Below the pieces are notes generated by a model that searched no databases, was not told the origin of the DNA, and worked only from the letters and a program-made list of their open reading frames with translations. From Eukaryota sp. TZLM1-RC (lineage: Eukaryota; Metamonada: BaSk clade), in contig JAUPSS010000002.1 of the NCBI GenBank assembly GCA_040285825.1, forward strand, positions 2,108,001-2,172,000: a DNA stretch of 64,000 bases, read 5' to 3'. Made by a program: the position numbers and the translations under genes. The first letter of the stretch is position 1. Each line of letters begins with the position of its first letter. Positions 21,088-32,337 of the stretch are shown in pieces.

Positions 21088-21742
21088 AGGCTGCTGGAAA
21101 GGGTACTGAAGGTGCTGGTATACCTATGAGTCCGATGCAACAACCTGATCTCAATACATTATCACCAGTAGCGAAAGCGAAAGTTGAAGAACAATGTATA
21201 GTTTTGAAGTAACTTAAGAAATAAAGCTTTTGTCTATTTAGGTTGGTTCCTAGGAGAAAGTCCAAGAGCGAATGTGGTTAGCGTACTATTGTTAGTTAGG
21301 AACGAGACAATTGTAGGTGTAAGGGAGTCAGAAATGTTGTTTTCGCTGACGTTGTCAAGTCTTTACATCGGAGAAGATAGAGTTCGTGTAAGAGAGAAGT
21401 TGTGAATGTTGTCCTGTCAAGAGTCATTGTTAGGTTGAGTGGTTTCTATTTTAAGATTGAAGAAGTGTCAAGTTGATCAGATTATGAAAAAAAACTTTAT
21501 TCGAATTCATTGAAACAACACGTTTTCTTTATTGGATATGCTAATGTTATCAACTAAAAAACTCCTTCAACTGTAACCTTTTCACGAAAGAAAATAGTTG
21601 CGGCAGGTTAAATATCACGTATTATAGTGTTTAACTATCATTTTGCTCAGGCTTTGTATTTGTATAGATGTAAGAAGTTGTGAATAAATCAAATTTTTAT
21701 TGTTGACTGTCTGAACTTCTCTCCACTGACATATTCACCCCA

Positions 21743-23656
21743 ATGGCAAATCCAGAGTTGCCACGTCGATGGCGTGTACTCCCCTGGGAGGTTAACCGTC
21801 GTGAGCAACCAATAAACGACAGCAAGACGACAGTTCCAGCAAGTGCTGCTCGTTTCTTCTCTACTACAGCTCCTGTTTCAATGGAAAGACAGTTTCGCTA
21901 TATTCGAACTGTCACTGTGCTTACTGCCCGGGTAGCACAGCTGTTTGTCCTGCAATATCCGGAAATGGCTTTCTGGTTATATCAACAACAGTTTTGGTAT
22001 CAATGTCAAGACTTTGTAATGGTACCTCATCCGACTGTGAGACGCCCATTGGAGAATCATATGGAAGTGTACTGCGCAATCTATGATGTCTCTTTCCGAC
22101 CTGGCTGGCCGTTTCCTCCTATTGTCTTTCAGAAGGAACCCGACAACTGGTGCCACTCTGACATTAGAAGCTTTCGCGCACTGCAAATGGCGAACAGCTT
22201 TTGTCAAATACTTACTGATGGCCCTGTCTCCTGGAAGCTGAACTTCTTCCGGACAATGGCTACCTTCTTTGAGTGCCCTTGCCCAAAGAAATATGCTTCA
22301 TTAGTGGTGAACACGACTGCAGCCACTATTCCTGGCTCTTTGCGCGCATGGTTTGATGAAAGTCACCATGAGTACATAATGGACCTTTTTATTCAGCAGG
22401 TTGCCGACCCTCATCGTTTTGACGCTATGTTGATGCTGGACAATGTTGATCTCAAACCAGACAACATCACCTTCTTATTCACTGCTGGGCTAAATATTTC
22501 ATCCTTTCTGGAAAATATTGCATCTGACACCATGCGAAGAAATGCCGTGTCCCCATCCCCCAGTTATTCTCCTAGCTTTATCTTTTTAGTCAAAAACTGG
22601 AAAAGCATTTTCTCTCTTTTAATGCCAACCACTGTCTGCTGAAAGATCCGTTTGCCTTTTTCAGAAAAAAGTAGTATCTGACTTACATAATCAGTTCAGA
22701 TGCCGTTTCAATCCGCTTCACTTTTTCCTTTGCCCCGAAAAAAAAATAAAAATCGCCGGACAGCCACAGAATTGGCAACCACCATAGCCAGTGGGGAACT
22801 CGAAATACCTGCAAAGAGTCGGAAGCGAAACTCTAGACTTCAACAACAGGTCCGTCCAAGGCAACGTCGAAGAACAGACGACGCCTATGAGCCTCCGCCA
22901 GTTGATCCAATTGAATATTCATTTTGTGCAATTGATCCTAATCACAAAAATTTGTGTGGTTATTCAATTGGATCAAGAGTTGATAATAACAAAGTTGATC
23001 ATCAACTTTCGGACCTTGTTCTGAATTCAAAGGCAAGGAAGATCATTCACCCACCGGTCCTGACCCATGCATCATCAAATTGCTATTTTGCTAAGAATTT
23101 ACACAAATATCTTAATGAAATAGCAATGCCTTTGATGTGGGTACCGACACAGGAAGAAATCAACAATCCCGACTTCCGTCCGAGAACTATACTAGACCAA
23201 CTGCTGATAAATGGAGATCGCCGAGCCCTGCGCCGCAACAAGTTTGATTTCTTTATAAGAAGGCAAAAAAGAATAATGGGATTTATTGAAAAAATAAAAC
23301 TAATGGCTAATGAAAGAGAAACCATAATTTGGTTTGGTAGTGGAGGTGATGGGCCATCAAGACAATCTGTGAAAACCTCAAGGAAGCGCTTTTTGAAGGA
23401 GATTCAGAAACATTTTACACATGTGAAGCCTAATGGAGATGAATTCTACACATCTGCCAAAACGAATTGCTGCAAGGTATTCAATCAAAAGTTGTATCAC
23501 GATGATGGGAGGGTGAACAATGATAAGTTTGTATGCCCTCAATGTCAGACACTCTGGTCGAGGGACATCTCAGCTTCCAGAAACCAACTGGAGATTGCCA
23601 TAAGTGAGCACTACTACAATGAAAGACCTGAGGCGTTTCGGAGACCCCATAGATAA
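21743..23656 (+). CDS. Fanzor RNA-guided RuvC nuclease, near-complete, two in-frame blocks
   Basis: Two plus-strand blocks in the same frame, 21743-22642 (299 aa) and 22700-23656 (318 aa), form one Fanzor-type protein of about 615 residues. Block 2 has the full catalytic set: RuvC-I in CAIDPNHKN (D79), WFGSGG, RuvC-II in NGDEFYTS (E248), and RuvC-III in LWSRDISASRN (D289). The second zinc pair is CPQC (279/282). The first pair is odd: C257-C258 are adjacent, and the position usually held by the first Cys is Thr. Between the blocks are three in-frame stops; a 66-nt intron at 22634-22699, or two of about 30 nt, would remove them and restore the frame, otherwise the gene is broken. A structured 3' tail follows, then IFT46. 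Activity is untested. Confidence 0.85.
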
Positions 23657-23823
23657 GTGTTTTTCCATGTAATGCGTACCTGTACGCGTATTGTGATGTT
23701 GCTGCTTTAACTATCATTTGATCGTGATATCATATAGTGATAGAACTAAAGTAAGCTTAACGTCTATCAAGATTGCATGAATTGGTCAAAAGCCAGAAGT
23801 GCGTTTTGATAGATATTCACAGT
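23464..23823 (+). repeat. Fanzor 3'-end repeat, copy 1
   Basis: This 360-bp block (last 193 bp of coding plus 167 bp of tail) recurs at 35059-35418 with about seven substitutions. The shared end at TTCACAGT probably marks the element's right terminus. Confidence 0.85.
23657..23823 (+). ncRNA. Candidate Fanzor guide RNA (omega-RNA) scaffold
   Basis: The 167-nt tail after the Fanzor stop has several stems: GCGTAC/GTACGC (23674-23679 with 23682-23687), CTATCA/TGATAG (23711-23716 with 23738-23743), and CTATCAA/TTGATAG (23764-23770 with 23806-23812). It ends TTCACAGT at the inferred right end. In TnpB and Fanzor systems the guide RNA is encoded exactly here, overlapping the ORF 3' end and running into flanking DNA, which becomes the guide. 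In the second copy this tail differs at only two positions. RNA identity is inferred from position and folding, not shown. Confidence 0.5.
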
Positions 23824-23876
23824 TAAAAAAAATGAAAGATCTCAAGGTTGAAAACAACCAACATGATTAATTTCAC

Positions 23877-24783
23877 ATGTCAGATATTGGGTCCACATCC
23901 CTCAGTGATGATGATGACTTTCGCTTGGGAGCCTCTACCCATGCTCGCCCCCAATCTAATCAATCTTCCTCCACTTCCCCCAATGACTTTCTAATGAACA
24001 GTCAACCGCTTACTAACCAGCCCTTTGACGAAGCAATTGAGGTCACTTCCTCAGAGTGTGGTTCTCCCAATATTGCACAGTCCTTTATTCCCTCTAAAAT
24101 TGACAATTCTTTACATAATGACCTTGTAGAGGAGGACATTGAAGAAGACCTACAAAAGGTTTGTTTTTTGCATTCGCTTATCGTAGCTGTTTAACCAAAT
24201 GAACTCCTTTACTCCACAAGACATTGAGCTTGAAATGTACCTGCGGCCTTTCATTCCAGAATTCATTCCAGCTACTGGCTCCATAGATTCATTTGTTAAG
24301 CCACCAAGACCAGATGGTAAGGAGGAAGTCTTAGGGATTTCTGTTTTAGATGAACCAGATCTCAAGCAGTCAGACCCTGTAGTTTTTGAACTACAATTGA
24401 GAGCTAAATTAAAGACAAATATTGCAGAAAAGGCAACCGTTGGCAAAATTGAGAATGCTGAAAAGAACTCTCGACAGATAGCTGATTGGGTCAGAAATGT
24501 AGAGGAAATCCATAGAAACCTTCCTCCTCCAGCTGTTGTTTATTCACGTAAAATGCCAGAATTGGAGTCGCTGATGCAAATTTGGCCTCCGCATGTTGAA
24601 AAAGCCTTGGAAGATCTTTCTTTCCCTCATCCTGATATCGATTTGGATTTGGAGACATATGCAACTTATGCTTGTCTTGTTTTAGACATCCCGGTGTATG
24701 AGAACCCAATAGAGTCGCTTCATGTGTTGTTTTCCTTGTATTCAGAGTTTAGGTCTAATCAGCATTTTGCAGAACTTCAGTAG
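23877..24783 (+). CDS. IFT46: Intraflagellar transport protein 46
   Basis: IFT46 is an IFT-B subunit needed to carry outer dynein arms and other cargo into the flagellum. Exon 1 is 23877-24158 (94 aa, acidic and Ser-rich, poorly conserved). A 28-nt intron at 24159-24186 begins GTTTGT and ends CGTAG. Exon 2, 24187-24783, gives 198 residues of the conserved core. Typical blocks are LFNQMNSFTPQDIEL, RPFIPEFIPATG, DEPDLKQSDP, ENAEKN, VYSRKMPELESLMQIWP and SLHVLFSLYSEF. The total of 292 residues is normal for the family. The ATG lies 53 bp after the Fanzor element's right end, so the promoter is partly in or next to the element. Its presence shows that the organism builds a flagellum. Confidence 0.95.
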
Positions 24784-25766
24784 TGTTTGGATTTACTGTT
24801 ACTGCTTAATGTGCTCTTGTACAGTTTGAGTGATTGGTTCTTTTCATTTGAATATCATAATATCAGTAAATTAATTTGTTAATTCTATTGTAAAATTATT
24901 TACCATTTCTTAACACTATCCAATTCCTCAATCAGTCCAGGGTATTACAACATTTCAACATCCTCTGAGTTATTAGCATTTTCAGTACACCAGTTAGCAA
25001 ACATAAGACGAAATCATGAACCAGTACTCTTTTTTCTGGGTACAATAACTTCACAATCACCACTTCTTTAACCTATTTGCTTTTTCGAATCCAAGCAACG
25101 TTGTTATGCACACAGTGCTCAACTCACTTGCAGTTTCCTTGATGAATGTTTTACTGTACCCTCGACCATTTTTACTTCCCAAACAGATTATCAAGTGAAA
25201 GTGCATAATCCATAATACTCAAACATGTTATCAATTTACCATTTTTTGTTGGATGCTTCAAATAACTAAATGAAACACCAATATTAACTTAATAAACACA
25301 TTCAGTTGGAAATTGCTGAATTAAATACAACTTATATTCCACAAAGTAGATTGGTACACTGTCAAGACCTTCAATGTGGCTTATACCCATAAAAGTATAC
25401 ACATCATTCGAACCAATTTTTATGTTTGACTCCATTTTTATGTTGAACACCAATAAATCTTGAAAGTGAGTCTTTACTTCACCAAGAATCGAAATTTGGT
25501 TAAAGAGAAAAAATTATATTATCAATTATGTAACCAATAATGTCTGTATCAAAACCAAGAGAAAAAGAAGGTAATAACGATGAAGATAAATCATTTAAAA
25601 TCAAATACAAAAACCATGGAGCTAAAACACTATACCGATCAAGATTGTGGTCAACATCGATATTGAAATTTACAACCTTTGTAAACAACCCGTAAAGTTC
25701 ACATTTTATACTAAACTAATTATTGGTTTGCAGAATCATTTATCCCTTCACTTTTGTTTAACGTTT
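24784..25766. other. Intergenic, no gene seen
   Basis: AT-rich sequence after IFT46. No frame of recognisable family, tRNA or repeat was found. Confidence 0.4.
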
Positions 25767-26150
25767 ATGTCACCTAAACGTAATTCAAGTACTTCTGATA
25801 CTACCAAACGTAAAACAACTTCTAGAGCTTCTGTAGTTTCTCCAAAGACCAAAAAACCTCGTCTGACTTCAGAGCCATCTGAGACTATTCCACAATTGTC
25901 TATTAATGCGTCTTCCACCGATTTCAATATCTCTCTGTGGTTACTGATGATTCTTCAGAAATTTTTTATATTTTTTTCTGATGAACTTTCAATGATCTAT
26001 AATTTTGATAATTGGTTAAATAATTATCAACTAGAGTATTTAGCTGGAAATATTATCAAACAGTTTGACTTATCTTCTTTAAAAGTCGCTCAATCATTAA
26101 TGGCAAAAATTTATTCAAAAAAGATTATTTATCTAAACCATTATTTTTGA
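25767..26150 (+). CDS. Unrecognised protein, cut by the gypsy element
   Basis: From the ATG at 25767 the frame encodes about 127 residues. The first 50 are Ser/Thr/Lys-rich with basic patches (TKRKTT, PKTKKPR), like a nuclear localisation region. The rest is hydrophobic-helical (DNWLNNYQLEYLAGNI). The frame is also open upstream to 25647. It ends where gypsy integrase sequence begins on the other strand, so it may be a truncated host gene or the first part of a mobile element ORF. No function can be given. Confidence 0.3.
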   Translation: MSPKRNSSTSDTTKRKTTSRASVVSPKTKKPRLTSEPSETIPQLSINASSTDFNISLWLLMILQKFFIFFSDELSMIYNFDNWLNNYQLEYLAGNIIKQFDLSSLKVAQSLMAKIYSKKIIYLNHYF

Positions 26151-26154
26151 AGAT

Positions 26155-26960
26155 GTAGAATAATTTTTAGAATCTCTGAGAATATTTTCTGTTTTGCTGG
26201 GGTGACCATTTTGCGGGAATTTATGTAGGAAGTTAAGCGTGTTCTTAACCAGTGATTGAGGAATCACGACGTTGTGCTTTGGTTTTAGATAAAAATCGAG
26301 ACGACTGTTCAAAGTACTGTTGTTGAACGGTGTGTCCTGTGAACCGATTGCTCGCTTCTTTTTGGATTTGATTCTGCAAGACCAAGCCTCGAATAGTGGG
26401 AGGTTAAGGGAGCATTTATCTTGAATGAGGAGGACCTTTTCGTATGTGTTGAAGTCTTCCATGAAGCTTCTCTCGGGTTCGGTTTCACCAATCCTATCAG
26501 TATTATACATGGATGAAACTCTTTGTGGTTTGAATGGACCAAATGGTTGACGGTAAGGGTGTCTTGCGGCAGTACTGTTCGATATTTCATGTCTGTTGCC
26601 TTTTCCTTTAGTGTGAAGAATGTCAATTAGAAACTCAAAAAGATGGGAAGCCACCTTGTGACTCTTTTGTTCGTCCTTGAAGCGGTGAGCATGTAAGTAG
26701 GGTTTTGATGATCTGTGATTATAATCAGGCGCCTTTTTTGAGGTAGTTTTCGAAACGACTTTCGGTAAGCATGAGGAAAATAGCGTTAAGCTCTTACTGC
26801 ACCGTGAGCCAGTTTTGCTGTGAGTTGAATAGAATTCTGCTAAACAAGCAGACTGGCCTACACTTCCTATTAAGTAAAGAAGTACCAGGGTCCTTGAAGG
26901 GTTCGATTTGTTTCCAAATTGAAGCACCGACAGTGGAATCGAATGCATCACAATCGACAA
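26155..26960 (-). pseudogene. Gypsy RNase H to integrase zinc-binding fragment
   Basis: The frame ends with the integrase N-terminal motif (VKNTLNFLHKFPQNGHPSK), comparable to the HPSK block of the plus-strand remnant at 400-440. The upstream part is Ser/Lys-rich connection sequence. It is truncated before the Cys pair of the HHCC finger. Confidence 0.6.
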
Positions 26961-27220
26961 AAACTAGGTTAACTACCGGAGGTATGGTGAAAAGCATGTC
27001 CTCAGCAATCAAACGCTTGATTTGAACGAGATAAAACTCGTGAGTGTCTGTCCAATGCAAGCGACGAAATTTGCCGTGCATTAATCTGATGATTGGTGCG
27101 ACTTGTTTGGTTACCTGAGGAAGCCATTTCCTAATGAAGTTGACTATACCTATAAGGCTACGGGCGTCTTTTACAATCTTACGTCTGGGAAGATTCAGTA
27201 AAGAGTGTGTTCAAGTGGGA

Positions 27221-27787
27221 TCAATCATCCTGGTTTTGTGTTGAAAAAATTCTGCCAAGGATCTTTAAAGGGTGTCTAGCTGACACGAAATGGCACTTGG
27301 GCAGTTCAAAGCTAATTTTACGAGTTCGTGCATGCTCAAAGACACTTCGAAAGTGTTCGAGGAACTCGTTGAATGTTTTACCTATTATGATAATGTCATC
27401 TATATAGATAATAACATTGTCTCCAAAGAAGATGTCTGCCATAACGTTCTGGAATACTGTAGGAACGATCTTGATGCCGAAGGCTGCACGTTTGATCGTG
27501 ATGCTTTTGCCAGAAATGCTTAAGGCATTTTGTTCTCAGTCTTGCGGACATCAAGGGTGTCAATAAAATTGGCTTCCGAAAAAAAAGACTGGCAGGTAAA
27601 AGATTCTGGGGAGATTGGTTTCAACGAAAGATCGTGTTGGCGTTAACTCCGTTTTTGCCATCGTAATCAATCGTAAAACGAAACTTACGATGCTAAGGTT
27701 ATACCACATAACATTTTCAAGAGCTGAACTCATGGTTGAATGGAACAACAAATCGAGAATCGACGAGTGCATCAAAGATTTGTTCAA
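27221..27787 (-). pseudogene. Gypsy reverse transcriptase, frameshifted
   Basis: The frame at 27442-27221 holds the catalytic box VIIYIDDIIIIG followed by HFRSVFEHARTRKISFELPKC, the standard Ty3/gypsy RT layout. The fingers region lies upstream (to about 27787) in other frames. At least two frameshifts separate them. Confidence 0.8.
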
Positions 27788-28363
27788 CGACTTTCTGCTT
27801 CTCGGGGTTAACCTACGAGGGGGTCGTCTGACGCGAGCACTTTAATCAGAAAAGTTGATCTCCATAAAAGGACGGTAAATCCCGTCAGCATGTGGCACAA
27901 GGGCGAATGGTTTTTTAGCCTTTTACAAAATTAGAAGCAAGGTCTTCTTGTTATTGTCACAGACGAGGTTAATGGTGCAACCAGAAAACTGTATGTGCTC
28001 AAACCAACGTCTAGGAACGTTGACGACATCTGAGACTTGGGAGATTCGTTGGTCGAATTTAGCCTCACACAGTAATAGTGTTCAATGTTCCTCATCCATC
28101 CTTTTGAAGAAACTCTCATTGTTTAATAAGCCCATTTGATGGAGTAGGTCTTACCTATAAGTAACATGTCATTATCAGGAATGATGGCCAGGCTATGTTA
28201 GACGTGGACTAATTGGGCTACTTTGCCAAATCTGAAGCTCAGAGTCCCTTTTGCTGACCCTAAAGACTTATACATGATGTTGTTAGCGGAATTGAAGTTT
28301 ATGCATTGGCTTGTCTTGGCCATGCTGCATTTTTTTTGCTGAATTAACAATAATGACTGACAT

Positions 28364-28586
28364 TGAGGCGCCGGAATCAATGATCCCTTCTATTTCGCGA
28401 TTAATTTTTTGAAAGTTTCAAGATCAAATTTTTGCGTGCGATATCTGAAATGCGAACCATGAAGATATCGTCATAAGACTCTGAGTCTAAACCAGTGTCG
28501 TAACTAACGTTGAACGAAGGTATTTGTTCAAGTCCAAATGAGCTCCCCTCAGCAAAGACAGTGAATTTGATAGAATATTCATCCAT
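28364..28586 (-). pseudogene. Gypsy aspartic protease remnant
   Basis: EGIIDSGASMSVI, with the DSGA active-site motif, lies at about 28364-28390 just downstream of the 61-residue frame 28586-28401, in which an acidic linker precedes it. One stop interrupts the link. Confidence 0.7.
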
Positions 28587-28817
28587 GGATTAGATGATAG
28601 TATACTATTACTATGTCATGCTGTTATTGGAATATTCGTGGAGCTACCTTGCTCTAAACTAAACACTGAACATTGATTAGAACGTTTGTTACTAGAACTT
28701 CAACCTCCACGTCTATTTCTACCTCCTCTGCTTCATTTACCTCTAATTAGATAAGTCATTACAGCTTCAAAGTGGGTATTTTGTCATTGTTTTGATCGTT
28801 GACAATTGAGGATCGGG

Positions 28818-28859
28818 GCATTTCGTAATTGTGTGGCCTAGATTAGCACATAATCTGCA
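28818..28859 (-). pseudogene. Gypsy nucleocapsid zinc knuckle
   Basis: CRLCANLGHTITKC is an exact CX2CX4HX4C knuckle, as in Gag nucleocapsid. It stands between gag and protease as expected. Confidence 0.85.
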
Positions 28860-29318
28860 AAGGCCGGCATTTTTTTGTTTAATCCCAGATTTGCTGCGTT
28901 TGTTAAAATGGCCAGGAGTAACGTTACTGGAGCCCGCGGGTATGGATTTCCCGATGCGCTTTTTGTCTTTCGGGTTAGCTCTTATTTAATGGCCTATATG
29001 TTATTGGTAGCCATCATTAATGTTACTCCTCTGCTCATTATAGGATCTGGCTGAACACCAACTCATGTATTCAGCAGCCAAGATTTCAACAAATTGTTGT
29101 AATGTATGGTGTTACCAAATATTGGGTGTAGGTAATTGACTTGATTCCCACTGAGTCAATTAAATGAGTCGAAATATCCCAATTTTGAATGCGCTGGAGA
29201 AACTGTTGGTCAAGAATATTTGAATTACTGGCCCTAGCATCAGACATTGCGGTGCGTTGTGAGATTGTTCTCATTAATTTTACATTAAAGTCACCCCTGA
29301 AGTCAGGAATGTTCCAAT

Positions 29319-30080
29319 TCAAGTGAACACTGTACAATTATTTCTTGCCGTTTTTAAAGTGCTGTACTGGGTGAAATTGAAAAAGGACTTTCCAAATCTG
29401 TTCCTTATCAATATTTTTGATAACATAAATGCTATCAGATAGTGGAAAATAATATCTTCAGCTCTTATAGCAGCTAGGCATTTTGGAGTAACACAAGAGG
29501 CAATCCTGCGGGGGTCTACTTGAGCAGCAGCTCTGAAACGATTCCATTCATGGAGAGAATTCCCATTCCTTTGGTTCAAAAACAGATTTTTTCCTTTGCT
29601 AATTGATTGAGAAGTTGTGGGAGGATGGGAGAGTTCTTCCAGCTGTCTGCTGAGTTCGAACACTTTTTTTGCTAGTCTCACTTGAGAAGGATCTGCTTCA
29701 TTGATGTTCCTTTCTTCAATGGTATTCTGAATTCTAGTGTACAAGATAAATTTATCAATAAAATATAAATTGCCAACAGGGTCAGAACTGTTCTTAGCCT
29801 CAAAAGTGTATTTTCTGGGACGACTTTTCCTTTGTCTATCTCTATATCTATCATATAAACCCGTCACTGAATCCATAAGCAAATTGCTAGAATATTGGGG
29901 TGCAATGGGGGTGTTGGATGGAGTTACTCCTAAAAGCCTAGGCTCTTGTGGGATCTGGGAAAGAGTTTCAGGTTCTGTAAACTGAACTACCGCAGGTTGT
30001 CCCACTGTCTCAGTAGACGTTGCAATAAATCTTTCCATAGGTTCATTTTCTTGCTCATCCGTTCGAGGCTCAATGCTCAA
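29319..30080 (-). pseudogene. Gypsy gag-like protein
   Basis: This is a 253-residue frame with an N-terminal Pro/Thr/Glu-rich region, then helical capsid-like sequence (RQLEELS, LHEWNRFRAAAQ). Position upstream of the zinc knuckle identifies it as gag. The next frame, 29337-29086, continues the capsid region after a frameshift. Confidence 0.6.
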
Positions 30081-31281
30081 AGATAAGAAAACTGTGACTG
30101 TATAAACGAAGTCAAAGTCTGTAGTTCATAATTCTACAGGGGTATGTTCGCTGGGATAATAAGAACTCGTTATTGTCCCAGAGTAGAGAGCTAGAATTAA
30201 TGACAACCGTGTTCTCTTGAACATTTATCAAATAATCTTCAAGAGGTTCGTTTTTTCTATGTTCCAGACCAAAATAAGACGCATAATGTTCGGGCCATCA
30301 ATCATGGAAATAGAGTCTCTAAAAATCCGTAGTAAAAGTGAAAAACCATCCCCTCCTGAAATCTCTGTTCATAGATGTACCAACACGCGTTGTATTCAGG
30401 GCTAAATATAGGGAAAGAATGGGGATTGCATCGGTTGAGGAATTATTTCGATTCGTCACCAACAAAGTTCCTCTGTACTCCTTCACGAGGAGTTTTGAAA
30501 CCTCCTACAACATCTCGTTAAAGGTAATTTAGTGGGGGGGGGCAAATTGGTGCTTCCGTAGAAGAGGTAGTAGGGTTGGGAGTTCTTTCTACAGAAATTT
30601 CTAAAGAAAGAGTAGCAAAGTTTTGATTACCAGCAGAGACTTTTGGAAAAGCTGGTGATACTGTATGTTGGGAACCTTCTGTAAAATCTTCCGTAGAAGA
30701 AGTGGGAGGAGTTTGATATTATTCCTCATGAGCTTTTGTGGCAGGAGTGGAAGATACAACAGCAGCCAAACTATGGGAGAAGAGGGAGTCTCTTCCAGTT
30801 TGTCTTTTAACAATTCGGTATTCTTATTCCTGGCTGATTCAGGGTCAGACTCCGTGATGACGTACTTTAGATATTCATCCAAAAGGTCGAAGCCTCATAG
30901 CCTCAAATTTTGACATTAAAATATTGTGCTGGACTATTCAATCATGCAGGTTGGCATGAAAAAATTGTAAAAGTCCATACTTTTACAAACGATCTCTATC
31001 AAAATACACTGAGTGAGTTTTTTACTTGCGTATACTTTAATCAACTTAATTAATTAGTTTTATAGTTCTAGGTGTCTGGGGAAAAGTAGAAAGCATTTTC
31101 GGTAGCATTGATTTGGCTGTGAGTGAAGTGAAAATTAGGGATCTAGGGTGAAATTCCATATTTTGGACCAAAACTACCAAAACTATTTGGAGCAAGCCTT
31201 TCCACATACCTTTAGACAACATAGACTCACTCCCATCGCTAGTTTAAGGCCTGCTTTTGTCCCCTTTTCCACACCGCATTT
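30081..31281. other. Intergenic / element flank
   Basis: There is no recognisable gene. A minus-strand frame near 30601-30882 is Ser/Thr/Pro-rich in one frame and may be gag-related low-complexity sequence. A G8 run at 30534-30541 is notable in an AT-rich context. Confidence 0.35.
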
Positions 31282-31542
31282 ACGTATTTGGGAGTGGTAT
31301 TGGGGAAGTTGAACGATTTTGACAATTGTATTGCAGCCTATAAAAGGTCGTTGGAACTCAAAGATGATTGGACAACAAGGCTCAACTTTTGTGCTCCATT
31401 GATTAACTTTGCAAGGCTGGAGTAGGCAAGGGAGCATTTTGAAATATTTGAGGGTATTTATGCAGAACTTTCCAAAGAGGAACGGAACGAAGATGAAGAT
31501 GCTGTAGCTTTAAGATCAAAGATTAAGAGTATACTGCTTTAG
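31282..31542 (+). pseudogene. BBS4-like TPR protein, C-terminal fragment
   Basis: About 86 codons read YLGVVLGKLNDFDNCIAAY, then LNFCAPLINFARLE, and end KIKSILL at a TAG. This matches the last TPRs of BBS4, a BBSome subunit of ciliary trafficking. A TAG at 31423-31425 replaces a Glu codon that is intact in the 80-bp copy at 20718. No upstream TPRs are found, so this is a dispersed 3' fragment. BBS4 is the best family guess; another TPR ciliary protein remains possible. Confidence 0.55.
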
Positions 31543-32337
31543 ATTTTGAAATTTAGAATATGATGTTTTTTGAATGATGATTATCCTTTATTGTACATGT
31601 GTCAGTTGTAATTTAAAGAATTTATTTTTTGTCTATAGAATAAATTTTGTTTAGAAATAATTAATACTATGGTAGTGTATTTATATGGAAGAAGAACACA
31701 TCAATTACCCCTTGTATGTACACTACCGCTCTTGTTCTTCAATCCATGCATCTAATATGCTGTGCTTATACACCATTCAATCTACTTGGAAGTGTATGAA
31801 TGATCAACAGACCCGATATCCATTATTTAGAAATAAAGGAAAAATATATAAAGAAAACTCCATCTTATCCAGTTAACACAACTTGACCTTTAGCTTCACA
31901 TAATTAGTAAGGTGCAACTCTAGATATTGATTAATGTTTTGGTTATAAATTTTATACTTCTGTTTTTCTGGTCTTGTATCCACGGTGAAACGTTATACGC
32001 ACAAGCCAACGTGTATGGGAATGATGGCAGATTTATTAAAGAAGGTCAAGAAACAGAAGAAATGAAACTATTCTACACGTCAAAGTGGTACATCAATAAT
32101 TTTTCCTATTCTGCTGCGAAGTCAAAAATACCAATACTATAAATGGACAACAATTTCATTATTTCGTCTATTTGAGAACAAATTTTTTTTGAAATTGACC
32201 CCACATCTGCTGAAAAACTGTACGAATAAGCACGTGTAAATGGAAGTGTTTAAACAGTATAGGAGAGAGGCAAGGTTGAGGAAGGCTTAGAGGAAGGATC
32301 CTGAAGAAAATCTTTTTGCAAAAAAAACTCCGACCTT
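31543..32337. other. Degraded sequence, possible gypsy trace
   Basis: Short stretches near 31690-31870 resemble the start of the gypsy remnant at 75-300 (an ACACATCAATTACCC block and CCATTATTTA). Otherwise nothing was recognised. Confidence 0.3.

Larger units (their letters stand above)
26155..30080 (-). mobile_element. Ty3/gypsy retrotransposon, degraded, gag to integrase
   Basis: The domain order on the minus strand is that of a Ty3/gypsy element: gag at 30080-29319, zinc knuckle at 28859-28818, aspartic protease near 28364-28378, reverse transcriptase with its YIDD box near 27400, RNase H-like sequence at 27081-26794, and the integrase zinc-binding start near 26200. Frames are broken at many places. 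The 3' end stops inside the integrase at about 26155 and joins unrelated plus-strand coding sequence. No LTR pair was found by eye. Confidence 0.85.

Noticed and set aside
23877-24194. Exon 1 of IFT46 as a complete 105-residue gene
   Set aside because: Its last residues lie in a 28-nt intron, and removing it joins directly to the conserved IFT46 core in frame.
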